A stretch of 64,000 nucleotides of DNA from Auricularia sp. M13 (GCA_037042915.1 CM073193.1:8308001-8372000); one strand, 5' to 3'. Shown: positions 23,164-34,832, numbered from the stretch's first letter. Numbers and translations: made by a program. The notes: generated by a model from the sequence alone, not told the origin.

Positions 23164-23633
23164 TCACAGACCGCATTGGGACAGCGCGGCCTGGGCATAT
23201 GTGGCAGTAAAGGTAGGCAGCGCCTCCGCAGACTTCTTGCTCAGCTTCTCGAAGGCTGGCTTCGCAATGTTGAAAGAGTTTGCGGCGCGGTCAATCGCCA
23301 AGAAGAAAATAGAAGTGTTGTTATAAGTCAACTTCCAGCAGGTGCCGCAGCGAGTCGAATTCTGCAATGAGTATGAGACATGTTTGCTGAGGCAGATAAT
23401 TGGTCTCTCACGTAGACAATGCCGGGAATTCCACCAACGTTCGGGTAGGTGGGGATCTGCGACAGCGTCTTGTAACCATACTTGGTGCGAATACCATTCA
23501 CGCCGTCCGAGCAGGCAATCGAGTACGTGGTCATGCCAGGGTTGTAGTCGTACGAGAAGGCGACCTTGCCCGAGAGAGCGATCGTGTAGCTGATAGCAGC
23601 GAGGAACGCAGTGAGAACGGCGATGAACTGCAT
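23164..23633 (-). CDS. Cerato-platanin family secreted protein
   Basis: Two exons (23633-23412 and 23361-23164) give 139 aa. A hydrophobic signal peptide of about 19 residues is followed by the small double-psi beta-barrel of cerato-platanins. These are secreted, expansin-like surface proteins that self-assemble at interfaces, bind chitin fragments and act as elicitors. The signatures are VAFSYD, YSIACSDGVNG, LPTYPN-like IPTYPNVGG, CGTCWKLTYN, AIDRAANSFNIA and a terminal LSQCGL. The four cysteines expected for two disulfides are present (ACSD, the two of CGTC, and QCGL). The intron runs GTGAGA to TTGCAG. A good TATA box lies upstream, which fits a highly expressed secreted protein. Confidence 0.95.
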
Positions 23634-23709
23634 GGCTGACTAGTGGTGCTGGAGCTAGGAGACGACTGCTGCGGCTGTTGAATGAGATACTTTCGCGTCT
23701 TTCGCATGC

Positions 23710-23721
23710 CTTATATATTGT
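23710..23721 (-). promoter_or_regulatory. TATA box of the cerato-platanin gene
   Basis: On the minus strand this reads AATATATAAGGC, about 80 bp before the start codon. Confidence 0.5.
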
Positions 23722-24546
23722 AGTGGTCGGCTTGAGCTAGGGGTCAAACGCGTCATGTGAGCGTCCTTGCTGCTTTAGCCAACGCGATCCTGACGCGGGC
23801 CTTACAACCTTCCGAGATCGTGACAGCATGCGAGTAGCAACGCCGTTGCCATTTGAGCGCCCAGGCAAGCCTCAGCGACTAATGTTGACCGGTCCGCGGC
23901 GCGGATGAGCGGAGCGATATAGCAAGGCACATCTTAAGACTAGACACTCACAGACGACAGTCTATGAAGTCATCAAATCCATGCAAAGCTGCCACCATGG
24001 TCGCTTGCTGACACACAGATGAAAGTTTCCCATGCAAGACGGCGTTTAGAACGGCATAGTAGTCCGATTGTGATGGCAGGTTTTCTGTATGAGATAGCTC
24101 CCAGGTTATTCTTCTCGTATGTCGGGCTGATGCGCTTCGGTAAAGCAAACTCGGGCTACAGATAGGGGATAATCCGGCGGGGAGTTCCGCCTAGGTATGA
24201 CCTGTGAGGTTGCTGACGTATGAGCCGACGAGCCAGGAGCGCAGCGGGTACCGCCCGCGTGTAGGAGTAAATCCTTGTGAATTGTGCGACAGGAAAGGCG
24301 GGCAGCAACTTAGTAGCGGACGGAGGGCAAGCTCCCATTTGTCAAGCAAGCCTCGAGCCGCCTGGGCACAAAGAATCACGAGCTTAGAGGTTGGCCAGTC
24401 AAACCAGTAGCGAGAGTCGAGTGCGGACAGTAACTAACGCTGCGAAGAAGACACTGGAGTGACTGGAAACTGACAGGACAGAGGCAAGACGTGTCACGGG
24501 TTCGGGCTCCGCCTGAAGTTAGTCACTTGCAGACCGTGACCACCAG
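23722..24546. other. Intergenic between divergent genes
   Basis: About 0.8 kb without a supportable reading frame. It lies between the starts of the cerato-platanin (minus) and the dynactin-like gene (plus), so it should hold both upstream regions. Confidence 0.5.
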
Positions 24547-25374
24547 ATGTCTGAACCAACCGCATCGACGAGCGCTGCCCCAGTTTCAGCGCAGGCAAAC
24601 CCCATAACGCCCTTGGTTGCTTTACAATTACGACTTCGCTGGCTTGAAGCCGTGATCAATGGCCTGCGTCCTGGCGTACCCGCTGCCGCGCCCCGAGATC
24701 AGGCACAACTGGCGCGCCGAGCGGCCGAGACGCAGGCGAAATTCGACTCCATAGTGAACTCCAATGACTCCCTGAAGCGCTTTATGGATCACTGTGCGCT
24801 CAAGCAGCTCTTATGACTGACCCGAACTAACTTCGGTCCAGACGATGAATACGCCCACCTGCTTACGCCAACTTTTGCGTTGTCCCCCGCGGGCCCATCA
24901 GCATCTCAGCCTGATTCAGGCGCTGTAGACGCACTGCTGGTGGAGATGGAGGCCGACATTCGCGCCGCTGACCGTGACCTACGCGAAATCAGCGAGTTGG
25001 AAAAGTCTGGCGTTACTGGCGCAGGACGACTAGTTGGTACGTTCATCAGTGCTCCGAGCTGTGGCTGCAAATAGCTCAATTATCGCAGAACACGAAAAGC
25101 TGCAGCCGCGCTTGCGTGCCCTCGTGCAGGCGCACGAAGAAGACATGGACATGGCGGCGAAACTCGAGCAGCGAATAGCCGTACTTCTACGCCGCTATGC
25201 TACAGAGGTGCGCGGAATATGTTATTCACATAGCTTCTCTAAGCTCGTTCCATTTAGATTGACGCACTGAGTGAACTGTTTGTGTCGTGGAACGGTACCA
25301 TCAACGACATCGAGGACCGTATAACGCACATGGAGAAAGATCGCGCTGAAAAACGCCGTCTTGGTCTCGTATGA
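24547..25374 (+). CDS. Coiled-coil protein, probable dynactin subunit 3 (p22/p24)
   Basis: Four exons (24547-24793, 24842-25036, 25089-25207, 25258-25374) close into 225 aa. After an Ala/Thr-rich start comes LVALQLRLRWLEAVINGL, like the N-terminal helix of dynactin p24, and then RFMDHYDEYAHLLTPTFAL. The rest is mostly charged helix (EHEKLQPRLRALVQAHEED, KLEQRIAVLLRRYATEV), ending in IEDRITHMEKDRAEKRR, all of which can form coiled coil. In the dynactin complex p22/p24 sits in the shoulder and supports dynein-driven transport and nuclear migration in hyphae. Length and helix layout fit, but small coiled-coil subunits diverge fast, so the name is probable only. The introns are 48-52 nt; the first has a GAACTAAC branch-like site. 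Confidence 0.62.
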
Positions 25375-26196
25375 TGCCGTCTTTTTCATCTATTCGCTTT
25401 GGCCTGGATGAGCATACCTGGCAGTCAACTCTGGTTTGTTTTACGGTGCCTGTTGGCAAGGACCAACGCTTTCTTCACCCTGGTTCGTCGTGGTACTGTC
25501 TCCTCGTGAATGGCGCCGCTAAGTGGATGGCTTCCTGTGGCTTTGAGTTAGTATGACTTCTCGGCACCGGGTAACACAGAAGAGAAACCCTCTTGAATAC
25601 GTGTACAATGCAGCAGGAGCGCGTTTTATAGGAACCCTGGATATGCTACCGTGCACGGTTACTCCTAAGTGGTGCTTTGGCGACCTTCAAGTTCTGTGGA
25701 AAGGGGAGGAAATTCCAACACGGAGGACAGGCATACAAGTGGAAAGCACACGAATCGTTGTTGACGCTGAGCTCTGCGGTTTGACATTCTTTCTTGCAGG
25801 ACAGACGCTGACGAAGTTAGCTTCAACGAGAGGGAGATCATGCGCCGATCGCAGAATTGGAACGAATCGGAAAGGTCGCTTGGAGCTCGAGGCTGTACGT
25901 GCACCATGAAGGCAGTGGAATCATCGACCAGGTCTTCGTTACGATGATTCATCAATGATCATAATGTGGAGACTGCACCGGCAACGCAACTCAGCTACCT
26001 GCTGCGGCCACAACCGCAGCCGTACCCTGAGAATACGGCCGTCGCTGGGAGTTCTCGACCCAACGCGGTTTACCTACTTACTAAATAGCCTTTATGAACT
26101 GCGGTTACGTAGGCTCGTCAACCGCTTCAAGTCACGGTGCGTTATTAGGTTACAACGAACTATAATTACTGCGAAAAGAGCTGCAGAGGCCTCATT
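25375..26196. other. Intergenic; no supportable gene
   Basis: Short open frames at about 25371-25556 and 25553-25909 (plus) do not join into a known protein. This is the region between the stop of the dynactin-like gene and the stop of the LRR-like gene. Confidence 0.4.
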
Positions 26197-27285
26197 TCAC
26201 GACCATGGGAGTGAGTCGTAGGTTTCGAAGATAACGAAACGCATAACAAACCTGACCCTTCGTTTGCGGAAATGTTCCAACACACGCCCCTTGACGTCAG
26301 TAGGGATGTAAAAGCCGCCAATCGTGACCGTCCTGAGCATCCGCAAGTGCGTCGTGTTCAGGAGGAAGTCGAACGGCCTGTCGATTTCGTCGTACAAACG
26401 ACGGTGGCAGCGCGTCACGAGCAGGTGCTGAACAGACGCGCCAGGAGGCAAGCAGGCGAGGAGCCGCGTCGCCCAGTAAATCAGGTACAGCATCGGCGTG
26501 TGTATTTCCAGCACGGCGACGCGCGCCAGGGCTGCGAATACCGGCTCCAGGCGCCTGACGAATGTCGCTATGTTGATCATCGATATATCCGAAGCCACAT
26601 TCCGATCTGTCGGGCGCGTAAATGCGTCGATTCCAGGCCGTCCGGGGATGGAAATCCGGAGCTCGCGGAGACGCGGCGCGGCCATAAGCAGCGCATCGCA
26701 GAGCTCTGCGTCCGCCTCTTCACTTGCGCGCCCGTGGTACACGTCGAGAAGATGCAGCGTCCGAAGGGTGCGGCTCGAGCACTCCACGATACGTGCACAC
26801 ATCAGGCGCGCGATGTCCCCATGATAAATGAAAGTTTCCAATTGAAAGGTTGGCTTGATGAGAAACAAGGGCCGCCTGTACTCGCCATCGTCTCTGGGCA
26901 TCCGTAAATCCAGCTCGCGCAGACGGGGCGTATGCTTGAACAGGCAACAGAGGGCCGCAGGCGTGTAAAGGTTCGGCGGCGTATGCAGGATCAGGCGTAC
27001 GAGGTTCGCGAAGGCTGGTGGCGGGAGGGATACAGCCTCAAATGTTGTGGCGACAAGTTTATCATGAAGCAAGCGCAGAGAGGTCGGATCCAATAGCGCA
27101 GGAGTGATAATAATCGTCGTAGACCCCCCAGGTAGGGCGAAAAGCTGTATATCGCGCAGAGACTGGCCAGAGGATGACAGCTCCTGGCATGCCCGATCGG
27201 GATCCGCTTCGATACGTGACACTGCATTCACGTTGACAGTCGCGCCTGGCGCGAAAACGGAGTCGGCAATGAAAGGTACTGGCAT
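26197..27285 (-). CDS. LRR / F-box-like protein of unknown partner
   Basis: A single uninterrupted exon of 362 aa. The protein shows spaced leucine-rich segments typical of the C-terminal part of basidiomycete F-box-associated proteins: ANLVRLILHT, TPRLRELDLRMP, SRTLRTLHLLDVYHG, APRLRELRISIPG, ARVAVLEIHTP and LRMLRTVTIGGFYI. I do not see a clear F-box at the N-terminus (PVPFIADSVFAPGATVNVNA), so either the F-box was lost or the protein belongs to an LRR-only branch. Such proteins form large, fast-changing families in Agaricomycetes and are usually substrate adaptors of SCF ubiquitin ligases. No signal peptide or membrane segment is visible. Confidence 0.6.
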   Translation of the reverse strand: MPVPFIADSVFAPGATVNVNAVSRIEADPDRACQELSSSGQSLRDIQLFALPGGSTTIIITPALLDPTSLRLLHDKLVATTFEAVSLPPPAFANLVRLILHTPPNLYTPAALCCLFKHTPRLRELDLRMPRDDGEYRRPLFLIKPTFQLETFIYHGDIARLMCARIVECSSRTLRTLHLLDVYHGRASEEADAELCDALLMAAPRLRELRISIPGRPGIDAFTRPTDRNVASDISMINIATFVRRLEPVFAALARVAVLEIHTPMLYLIYWATRLLACLPPGASVQHLLVTRCHRRLYDEIDRPFDFLLNTTHLRMLRTVTIGGFYIPTDVKGRVLEHFRKRRVRFVMRFVIFETYDSLPWS

Positions 27286-27887
27286 AGAAACGAGGCAAGC
27301 TAACTGCCACGGTGTCGCTTGTCACAATCCAAGGAGAAGGCGGAGCTTGAATCGGCTCACAGTGTCACATCAGCGCTCATGTTCATTTCGGCTTTGCCCC
27401 CATGGTACTTGCTAGCCCAGCTTGCGCGCGCCGCCGAGCATTAATGGATTGCCGACGGTGCTGCGCTGATTTGGGCGGGATTAAGGGTTGGTGCCAGGTC
27501 GTACAAACATCTGCCATGCGCAACCGAGGCAGGATTCCTCGCCGCTCGTAGTAAGCAGGGTTGCCGTCGCGCCTCTGGACGTCTGCATTCGGACGAGTCC
27601 CTACGCGTGCTCTCCGTCTTTTACGAAGCTGGTGGAGGAATCGACTATCACCGCAGAATTTTCCGGTAGCGCTTCAGGTCGCAGGCTTCATCTGCGAAAA
27701 CCCCACCGCACGCAAGCCTAACCCAAATGATATTGGTCGGCTTGTTTCTGTATGGACGACTTGCGCTGCCGGCCGCGTGTCGTGGGCGACATGACCTGCC
27801 GTGGTTACGCGTCCATCTGTGATTCTGCGAGCTTGCGCCTGGACATAAAGCGACCTCAGGCGTACTTCTGAGCACCATCGTGCCAGC
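27286..27887. other. Intergenic between divergent genes
   Basis: About 0.6 kb with no gene recognised. It should contain the promoters of the LRR-like gene (minus) and the SDR (plus). Confidence 0.45.
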
Positions 27888-28858
27888 ATGGGCGCAACAC
27901 ACAGCACGTCCTCAAACGCGACTGTCAGCGCCAAAGGGGACATCGTCGTCGTTGCCGGCGCTTCGCAAGGCATCGGACTCGGCGTCGCGCTGCGCTTTGC
28001 CAGAGCCAACGCCGACGTCTGGATTATCGTGCGCAACGAACAACGAGCGAGGGCCGTCGTCGAGCAGCTGAGGCAGGCAGGCGCGCCCGACGCCCGCTTC
28101 TTCATCGCCGACCTGAGCAGCAAGGACGACGTCCTGCGGGTCGCCCGCGAGATCGAAGCCGCCGCGGGCGAGGCGGGCGTCTCGTATCTCATCCAGACCC
28201 AAGGCGGACCAGGAGGGCCGAGCGACAATGTGCCGGGCATGGACCCGCACTTCGCGGTTCAGATCTTCTCGCGTGTCGTGCTCGCGTACGAGCTGAGGCA
28301 CATCGTCAAACGCGCTTCGGTGGCCATCGCGCTCGCGGGGATGGGCAGGCCTGGTTTTGACAAGGACGACATCACGCTGGACCGGCTTAAAGCCCGCGGG
28401 GGGTCCTCGTTCGCGACGATGGTGGCTGTCGGCGAGCGCGATGCGACTGTCCTCGACGCAGCCTGGATTGTACGCCTCGCTTCCACCTCAGGCTCTTTTA
28501 GTTATCCCTAATAACACTTTCCCACTGTTAGGAATTGCAAAACTGCTCCCCGCCCGGCCTGAAGTACTTGCATCTCTTCCCGGGCATCGTCAAGACCAAT
28601 GTGATGGCCAACAACGGTCAGAGCACGCTGGTGCAGTGGATGATCTGGCTGGCGGGCCTGTTCAAGGGCGCAACCGTGGAGCAGTATGCCGAGATCCCGT
28701 TCTTCCTCACCGCGAATCCCACTGGACGCAAGCTCGTCGAGCGCGAGGGAATGTTCTGGGGCGAGAAGCTCCAGAAGCTGCCTGCAGCTCCCGGCGCGCA
28801 GGATGACGAGACGCGGAAGACTATCTGGCATTGGTTGCGCGCGCAGATGGCGACATGA
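27888..28858 (+). CDS. Atypical short-chain dehydrogenase/reductase
   Basis: Two exons (27888-28469 and 28532-28858) give 302 aa. The Rossmann start (IVVVAGASQGIGLGVALRFA, residues about 18-37) matches the classic GxxxGIG cofactor loop. ADLSSKDDV corresponds to the adenine-contact Asp. The region where the catalytic YxxxK should lie (GGSSFATMVAVGERDATVL) has no tyrosine or suitable lysine. The C-terminal part (LKYLHLFPGIVKTNVM) matches the SDR PG motif. So the fold is SDR but normal catalysis is doubtful, as in a group of basidiomycete SDR-like proteins. The substrate is unknown. It is convergent with a second atypical SDR at 29369-30243. Confidence 0.8.
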
Positions 28859-29368
28859 CGCTTGTCTTCACATCACTCTATGTCAGGGTATTAATTTTCC
28901 TATCCTTCGACTTCGAGTTCTCTGCTCGCTCATCGTCTTGCTTGCATGGAGAGCCGCCCGCCAAGTCTCCATTGACGCCGCCCGCGCACGACGATGGCTC
29001 AGAGTAGTCCCGGACGAGCTCCACAGTGAAGGTAGTGCCCGTGTTGACGTGCAGTCCGTCGTGACCTATCCTGACAATCGCCTGTGCTGCCAGGTCAGCA
29101 CGAGACTAGCCAAACACGTTGTCCGATGCTGTTGATTAGCCGCGATGGCCGCAATTGTTGACTTGAGCGAATATGAGCGAATTTGAGCGAGAAACCGAGT
29201 TCCTCACGCAGGACAGGATCGGATGACAGACCAACTCCGATTCACCCGACTTGACTCTGAACTTGTCGTCAGTTTGCGTACAATTGCTTTTCTAGCTATG
29301 GCACATGGGGACAGCGAGATCAGACGCATGGATAAAATCCTACGCCGAAGAGTACAGGGTATAGTGAT
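28859..29368. other. Intergenic between convergent SDR genes
   Basis: No coding sequence seen. A small direct repeat (GAGCGAATATGAGCGAATTTGAGCGA-like) lies near 29165-29190. Confidence 0.5.
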
Positions 29369-30243
29369 TTAGAACAGATGCTCGACCGGGAAATGCGGCG
29401 CCTCGCTGCCGTCTTCGTAGAAGCTGCACATCGCGCACAATCAGCTGAAGTCCGCACACGAACGCGCAACACGTACCGGAGATCCCAGTCCCCCTGCTCC
29501 TTGCGTTGGATGAGGTTCAGGTACGCGACGCCGTGCGCGTCGCCGCTGAGCTCCTCGTTCGACACCGGCTTTCCGGCGCGCGTCACCTGCGACGCGAAGT
29601 AGAAGCGGAAGCCCTCCTTGGCGTATGCGCCGGAGTAAAGCTCGATCTGGTACGCCGCAGCCTTCTTGGACGTTCCGAGAGTAATGAAGATTGGGCGGTT
29701 GGCAGGGACGAACGGCAGGACTGTTGGGCAACACGCGTGAGACCGGATGTCAGCGCCGGCTTTCTGTTTGGGACGCACTGTTGCCGGTGTCGATGAACAC
29801 CTTGGGCTCGTCCTTGGGCGCCTTGCGGAACGCGGCGACCGCCTCCTGCGCCGAGGCAAACAGGCCGTACGTGCCGAAGGCGACGTCGTTCGTGAAGTCC
29901 GCGACCGACACCGTCAGCGGATCGTTGTCCTTGGGGATGGTGATCACGCCAGCTAAACAGCGTCAACTTTGCTTCGTGCTCGTGCGAGGCTCTACGCACG
30001 GTTGTACACCACCACGCTGGCCGGGCCGAGAGTCTTCTCGACGTCGGCGAAGGCAGCCTTGATGGTGTCGGGCTTCGTTACGTCGACTGAGACCGCATGG
30101 TGGCCCTCGCCCGCCGCCCACGAGAGCGACTTGGCAGGGTTGCGTGCACCGACTGCGACCTTGTAGCCCTTGGACTTGAAGTGCTTCGCGACGCCACGGC
30201 CGACGTTCGGTCCTGCTCCGATGATGAATGCCACAGGAGCCAT
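29369..30243 (-). CDS. Atypical short-chain dehydrogenase/reductase
   Basis: Four exons (30243-30000, 29952-29779, 29720-29477, 29423-29369) close into 238 aa. The N-terminus APVAFIIGAGPNVGRGVAKH carries a GxGxxxGxG-like Rossmann loop. VGARNPAK and VDVTKPDTIKAAF follow as in SDRs. The usual NAG is replaced by VVYNPG, and no clear YxxxK is visible in ITLGTSKKAAAYQIELYSGA. The C-terminal half (GFRFYFASQVTRAG, SGDAHGVAYLNLI, APHFPVEHLF) matches a widespread but uncharacterised fungal SDR type. It is probably cytosolic. I chose the start at APVAF over an in-frame upstream ATG because it begins at the cofactor domain and lies near a TATA box. Confidence 0.8.
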
Positions 30244-30290
30244 GCTGAAGATCTTAGTCGAGTTGCAGGTCCCCAACGTCGCCCAAGCAT

Positions 30291-30299
30291 CGTTTTATA
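30291..30299 (-). promoter_or_regulatory. TATA box of the SDR at 29369-30243
   Basis: On the minus strand this reads TATAAAACG, about 50 bp before the start codon. Confidence 0.5.
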
Positions 30300-31229
30300 C
30301 CCTCCAGCAGAGTGAGCCCATGTCGCTGCTGAATAAAGGGCACTCGACTGACTCAGCCCAACTCGCAAGCGCTGGCACGTACTTAGCCCGTCGACATCTG
30401 TCCCGAACACCAACGCCTCGATTCCAACTCCCAAACTCGGCGTTTGAGGGGGGTTTGCTTAATTGACGCGCATCTACCCGCGCGAGGCGCTCAAGAAGCC
30501 ATGTCGCAATCGCTCAACATGGGAGCTTCATTGCCATCTATGGGAAGTCGACAAGCTCCATTGGTATCATAACGCCGTTCTCGCCCTGCTTCGCGGCTTC
30601 TGGCTTAGTCACTCAATAGGCATAGGCCTGACTCAGCATTTCACCTGTTGAGTTCGTCGCGCCATCGTGTCCAGTTGTTGACCCTTTCATATGGGCCTAA
30701 CATTGGCTAGGACTCTACTCACAGCTCAGAATTTGCCGAGCGGATGATTTGCGGGCCACGCCTCTGCTGTGCACGTTGCCTGCAGCCGTGTCAGGTTGCG
30801 GAAGTTGGGGCATCACCCTAGGTAAGCTGGCGTATCAGACTGCAAGAAATGCACGCTCACTCGACCCCCACTTCTGCAGTAGATCCAGAGCTCGCATTAG
30901 GTCAGCTGTGCTGAATCCCCAGTGGGCAGGTGTCCAACAATGTGAGACTTAGATTCCGCCAACGTGAACAATCGCGTACATCGACACCGGAGATCTCAGC
31001 TTCGATGCAAATTACGTGCTGTCACAATGGCGACTCACTTCGCAGTTGAGATGACTTCAGACTGCCGAGTCTCGGCTCCCAGTTTTATACCCGTGAAGAA
31101 TGGTTTCACGCGTATGTGCTGGCTTGCGTTGGGGGATCAGAGGGGTAAGCCCGTAGACTTTTGCCGTGCTCCGCAGGCACCGGTGCAAAGGCTGTCTGAA
31201 GCGATAACAATGACGCCTACAGCTTCCTC
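30300..31229. other. Intergenic between divergent genes
   Basis: About 0.9 kb with no recognised gene, between the SDR (minus) and the arrestin-like gene (plus). Confidence 0.5.
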
Positions 31230-31239
31230 TATATAAATA
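31230..31239 (+). promoter_or_regulatory. TATA box of the arrestin-like gene
   Basis: TATATAAATA lies about 50 bp before the start codon at 31285. Confidence 0.5.
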
Positions 31240-31284
31240 GCGACCACCTATCTCTGCGGCTCTGCCACGCTTTCTTTCGAATCG

Positions 31285-32558
31285 ATGTCGCCCACCGCCA
31301 GGGAATATCTGCTGCATTCTGGAGTTCCTAGAGGCCAATTCGTCGTCAAGGCGCACCGCATCCTTCTCACGCTCAACAATCAGCTTGACGGTACCGATAC
31401 CCCTATTTTTGACGACGCGACGCCTATTTCAGGCTTCGTCGAGCTTGAGCGGTGGGACGGCGTGGAAAGGATCGAGGTTGAGGTCCGTCGCACATTATTC
31501 GGGCTTGTCGTACTGGAGCTCTGACCAAGCCAGCTTAGCTTCATGGTGTTGTGGATATCCATGAGTATGGCGGCCTCAAGACGAAGAGTGACGTCTTGCA
31601 AGAAACTGGCATTATCTGGGATGCATCGAAACAGCCCGAGGCTCGCGTCCCATTTGAATTCAGCCTAGCGCGGCGCGAGACTGAACGCCTTCCTCCGACT
31701 TACCAGGCCCACGTCGGCGCGGGCGACGCGCACGACGTGAACGGATTCGACGCATCCGTCAGCTATTCGATCACCGTGCGAGCGCACGAGCAACATGCTA
31801 GCCTGCTGCACGCTGTCCCTGGTCATCTAATAGGCGATATGCTGGACCACAAGTACCAGCCCGTCCCCATGGCCATCGTCAGGGGCGCTGACACTTTGAC
31901 AGGTTAACTGTGCCTTTCCTATTTGTATCGCGCCTGCGCTCGCCGCACACGGCTCTCCCGAACGCAGCGGCACTGGCTGGCTCAGCTCCTGGTTCGGACG
32001 ATATCGCACGCAGCGAGCACACTTTGCGGAACGCCTCCGACAATCTGGACCCCATCCATGCCACCGTGAGTCCCTAGCCAGGTTAGAAGCAGCGAGCAGT
32101 GATGGAGCGACATGTCTCAGGTTGACATCCCGGAGCCCAACATCTTCAGCCTTCGCCATCCGATACCTCTAGTTCTCAGGATACGAGGAGCCGAACTCAC
32201 ATTCTCCAAGGTTCAAGCCAGCCTGCACCGTCTCAGCATTATCACGCTGGAGGCATCTATGACGGATACCGAAATCATTGGCGAGGTCGAGCTGCAGAAG
32301 ATCGCCACGTCGGCAACGAGCGACGATATCGTGTTCGCAGGCGAGATCCATGCGTACGATCATATTACAACTGGTACATTCGTCTCTGACAAGCTATCTG
32401 TGCATGTGGGTGTCTCGCACGTTCCGGAGAGATTGCGCGTTGTTTATGTCCCCTGGCAGGACTTCTTGGTGGTTCAGATCGTGCCTCCGAGCCACGAGCA
32501 GGCAGCACTCTTGAAAGACAGCAGAATCTCCATACCAATAAACATCACGACCGACTGA
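31285..32558 (+). CDS. Arrestin-like beta-sandwich protein
   Basis: Four exons (31285-31482, 31539-31902, 31968-32065, 32121-32558) close into 365 aa. The pattern is that of the basidiomycete arrestin-like proteins: ISGFVELERWDGVERIEVEL, GVVDIHEYGG, RVPFEFSLARRETERLPPTY, VSYSITVRAH and, in the second half, NIFSLRHPIPLVLRIRG and PERLRVVYVPWQDFLVVQIV. That implies two immunoglobulin-like beta-sandwich domains. Fungal arrestin-related proteins link ubiquitin ligases to plasma-membrane transporters, but I do not see an obvious PPxY ligand motif here, so the partner is open. No signal peptide or membrane segment is seen. The family call rests on overall pattern and not on a catalytic motif. Confidence 0.6.
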
Positions 32559-32666
32559 ACATTTCGCAACGAACTGGGACCGTGCGTTGTCAACATGATG
32601 CGATGCTCATTCTCCTCTCGTACATCTTCGTCGAGCTGTGCGTCGTCGACTACTTAGCCCAGAAAT

Positions 32667-34121
32667 CTAATGGAAATATTTGGCAGCCTTGGGCTGGACC
32701 GTCTCCCAGGCCTTATCGAGCGCCGCAACAACGTCGTCCGGAAGCGGCCCTTTCTCGAGATCGACGAGGTTCTGTCCGATGTGATTAGTATGGCCACCCG
32801 AAACTGCTCCAGTAGTAGTAAACTCTCACCTGCTCGATATGGTTCGTAGAGCTAGCACCAATGATAACGGCGTCACCGAACTTGCGCTTCAGCAGCGAGT
32901 GGTGGGACATCCAGCGCAAAGCGACCTCTGCCAAGGTCAGCTGATGCTTCTCGGCGACCGGGCGGACGATCTCAAGCGCGTTGAAGTCTGCTCCGTGAAT
33001 TAACGACAAATCCTTTTGTCAAGGCTGGTTAACCACTGACATGTATCGTTCCAGTAACGCGCGCGGTACGACCTGCCCTGGTTCGTCTCGGGATCGAAGC
33101 GGCTGCCGCGCTCAACCTTCGCGTCCGGCTTGAAGGCGCCGGTGAAGAAGCCGCCTCCGAGCGGGTTGAACGCGTAGAACGCGATGTTGTAGTGCCTGAG
33201 GCAGGGGAAGAGCTCAGGCTCGACGCCGCGGTGGATCGCGTTGTAGATACCCTACAGCAAGATTCAACATTCATGGCTAGAATACCCGATCCTGGGGCCG
33301 TACCTGGTAAACGGACGGCTTGATGTAACCCTTTGCCTCGCAGATCTCGCAGATCTTAGCTACCTCCCAGGACGTGTAGTTGCTGATCGCAAAGTGCTCG
33401 AACAGGCCCTCTTTGTAGAGGTCGTTGACCGCTTTCATCGTCACCTCGTATGGAACGGAACGATCAGCTGTGTAAGATGTCGATATGAGACTATAACTCT
33501 GCGGAATACTGGAGAAGTGATGCTTACGGCCGTGAAGATACCACATGTAAACCTTGTCCGTGTTGAGGGCCTTAAGGGATGCTTTCAAATGCGTGCGCAA
33601 ATCCTGACAGGGAAGAGCTCTGAGTCAAGATTGTTCGTACGATACGGTTGCACTAACCTCGGGAGAGTGATGGATTCCACCCGGATAGAATACCGCAGTT
33701 GGATACCTCAAAACGCTCTCAGCCTGACTGCACGCAAGAAGTAGCTGAACAAGTCAGTGAACTCACAGCTTGGTCTCTATGATGAGACCTCTCTTCTTCC
33801 AGTCCACCTTGGCTAGGTACTCCTCGGAAGTGCCTCCGCCGTAGACACGCGCGGTGTCAACCTCCTTGTGGCCGTGTGCCTGGAAGATATCCAGGATCTT
33901 TGCGACCTACGCGTTGCTCAATTGCTGTATTTCCATCGTGTGGGACGCGTGATGCAATGGACGAACCTCCGCGACGTCGTGTACGCGTGCCTGCTCCTGG
34001 CCCTGCTCGCCGAACGTCATGGCACCTTAACAGCGAAGCCGTGAGCATCATGCTGGTGGAAGGACATGCTGGGGCCTGTACCCATGACGATGTTGAGCTC
34101 GCTAGTCTGCTTTGCTGCCAT
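32667..34121 (-). CDS. Aldo-keto reductase, AKR7 (aflatoxin aldehyde reductase) type
   Basis: Nine exons close into 333 aa: 34121-34082, 34025-33967, 33906-33767, 33706-33658, 33603-33528, 33467-33304, 33251-33041, 32987-32830, 32771-32667. The (beta/alpha)8 barrel carries the AKR tetrad Asp50 and Tyr55 (EVDTARVYGGG), Lys79 (ETKLYP) and His120 (WYLHGPD). MTFGEQGQEQ near the N-terminus and the RYWNDTYFNALEIV and DAVIIGASSTNHIEQN segments are AKR7 features. The enzyme should reduce aldehydes or ketones with NADPH in the cytosol. The first coding exon is only 40 nt. The residues chosen at each junction restore the family pattern, which supports the exon model. Confidence 0.88.
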
Positions 34122-34832
34122 TTCTGCGCTTTGGAGAGTGAGGGTGAGACGAGAGTGGTCTGCGACTGCACCCTTCAGAAACCGGCATGGCTTTTAAACT
34201 TCCACATAACCCCCAGGAGGCTTACCAAGCAGGGCGTTCCGTCGCGGATGCCCTGTTTATATGACCTTCGAATGTTGGTCAGCAAGTTTAAACGGTGAAC
34301 GGCAGCGGCCTTGCCGCGTCAGTCAATGTGCAGCATCCAGCACCCTCCGGGGGGTTCCAACCTCCAGGGATATTGAGATAACGTTGCACGTGGCGACCAC
34401 GATGAAAAGGAATCTACCAGTACGCACAGGAGGCTGCGAGCGAGTTCCCGTGCCTATGCCACTTTCCACATATTGGGTCAGCAGAATGCCGATGACCTGA
34501 CGCTCTTAGAGTCAGCAACCGGCTTAGTCACGCTCATGCTCAAGTCGTCAGTCGCCGACTCGCCATACACCTGCCGTAGTACACGTACCCCGTCTTGCCG
34601 TACTGTTGCCGATGAATGTAGGATAGAATGTAATGTTTTTGGCCGAAAGATGCCTCAGTCTTGTAATGTCATCAGAAACACGCAGGCCAAAAAGACTTCA
34701 TTGGCCGATGTGTACTCAGAGCATCAGGTGCAGAAAGGTCTGCTCGATTCGGGCCAGTCCGCGTCAACTTCGGCCAAATGGTACAGGGTGAAATACGTGA
34801 GCATAGGTAGGTAAGTACAGCAAGGCGTTCGC
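34122..34832. other. Intergenic
   Basis: About 0.7 kb with no supportable gene. It lies between the AKR7 start and the fasciclin gene stop, both on the minus strand, so it should contain the AKR7 promoter. Confidence 0.45.

Noticed and set aside
16853-23633. CYP505, transporter and cerato-platanin as a secondary-metabolite cluster
   Set aside because: No backbone synthase or cluster regulator is present. The genes look like ordinary neighbours.
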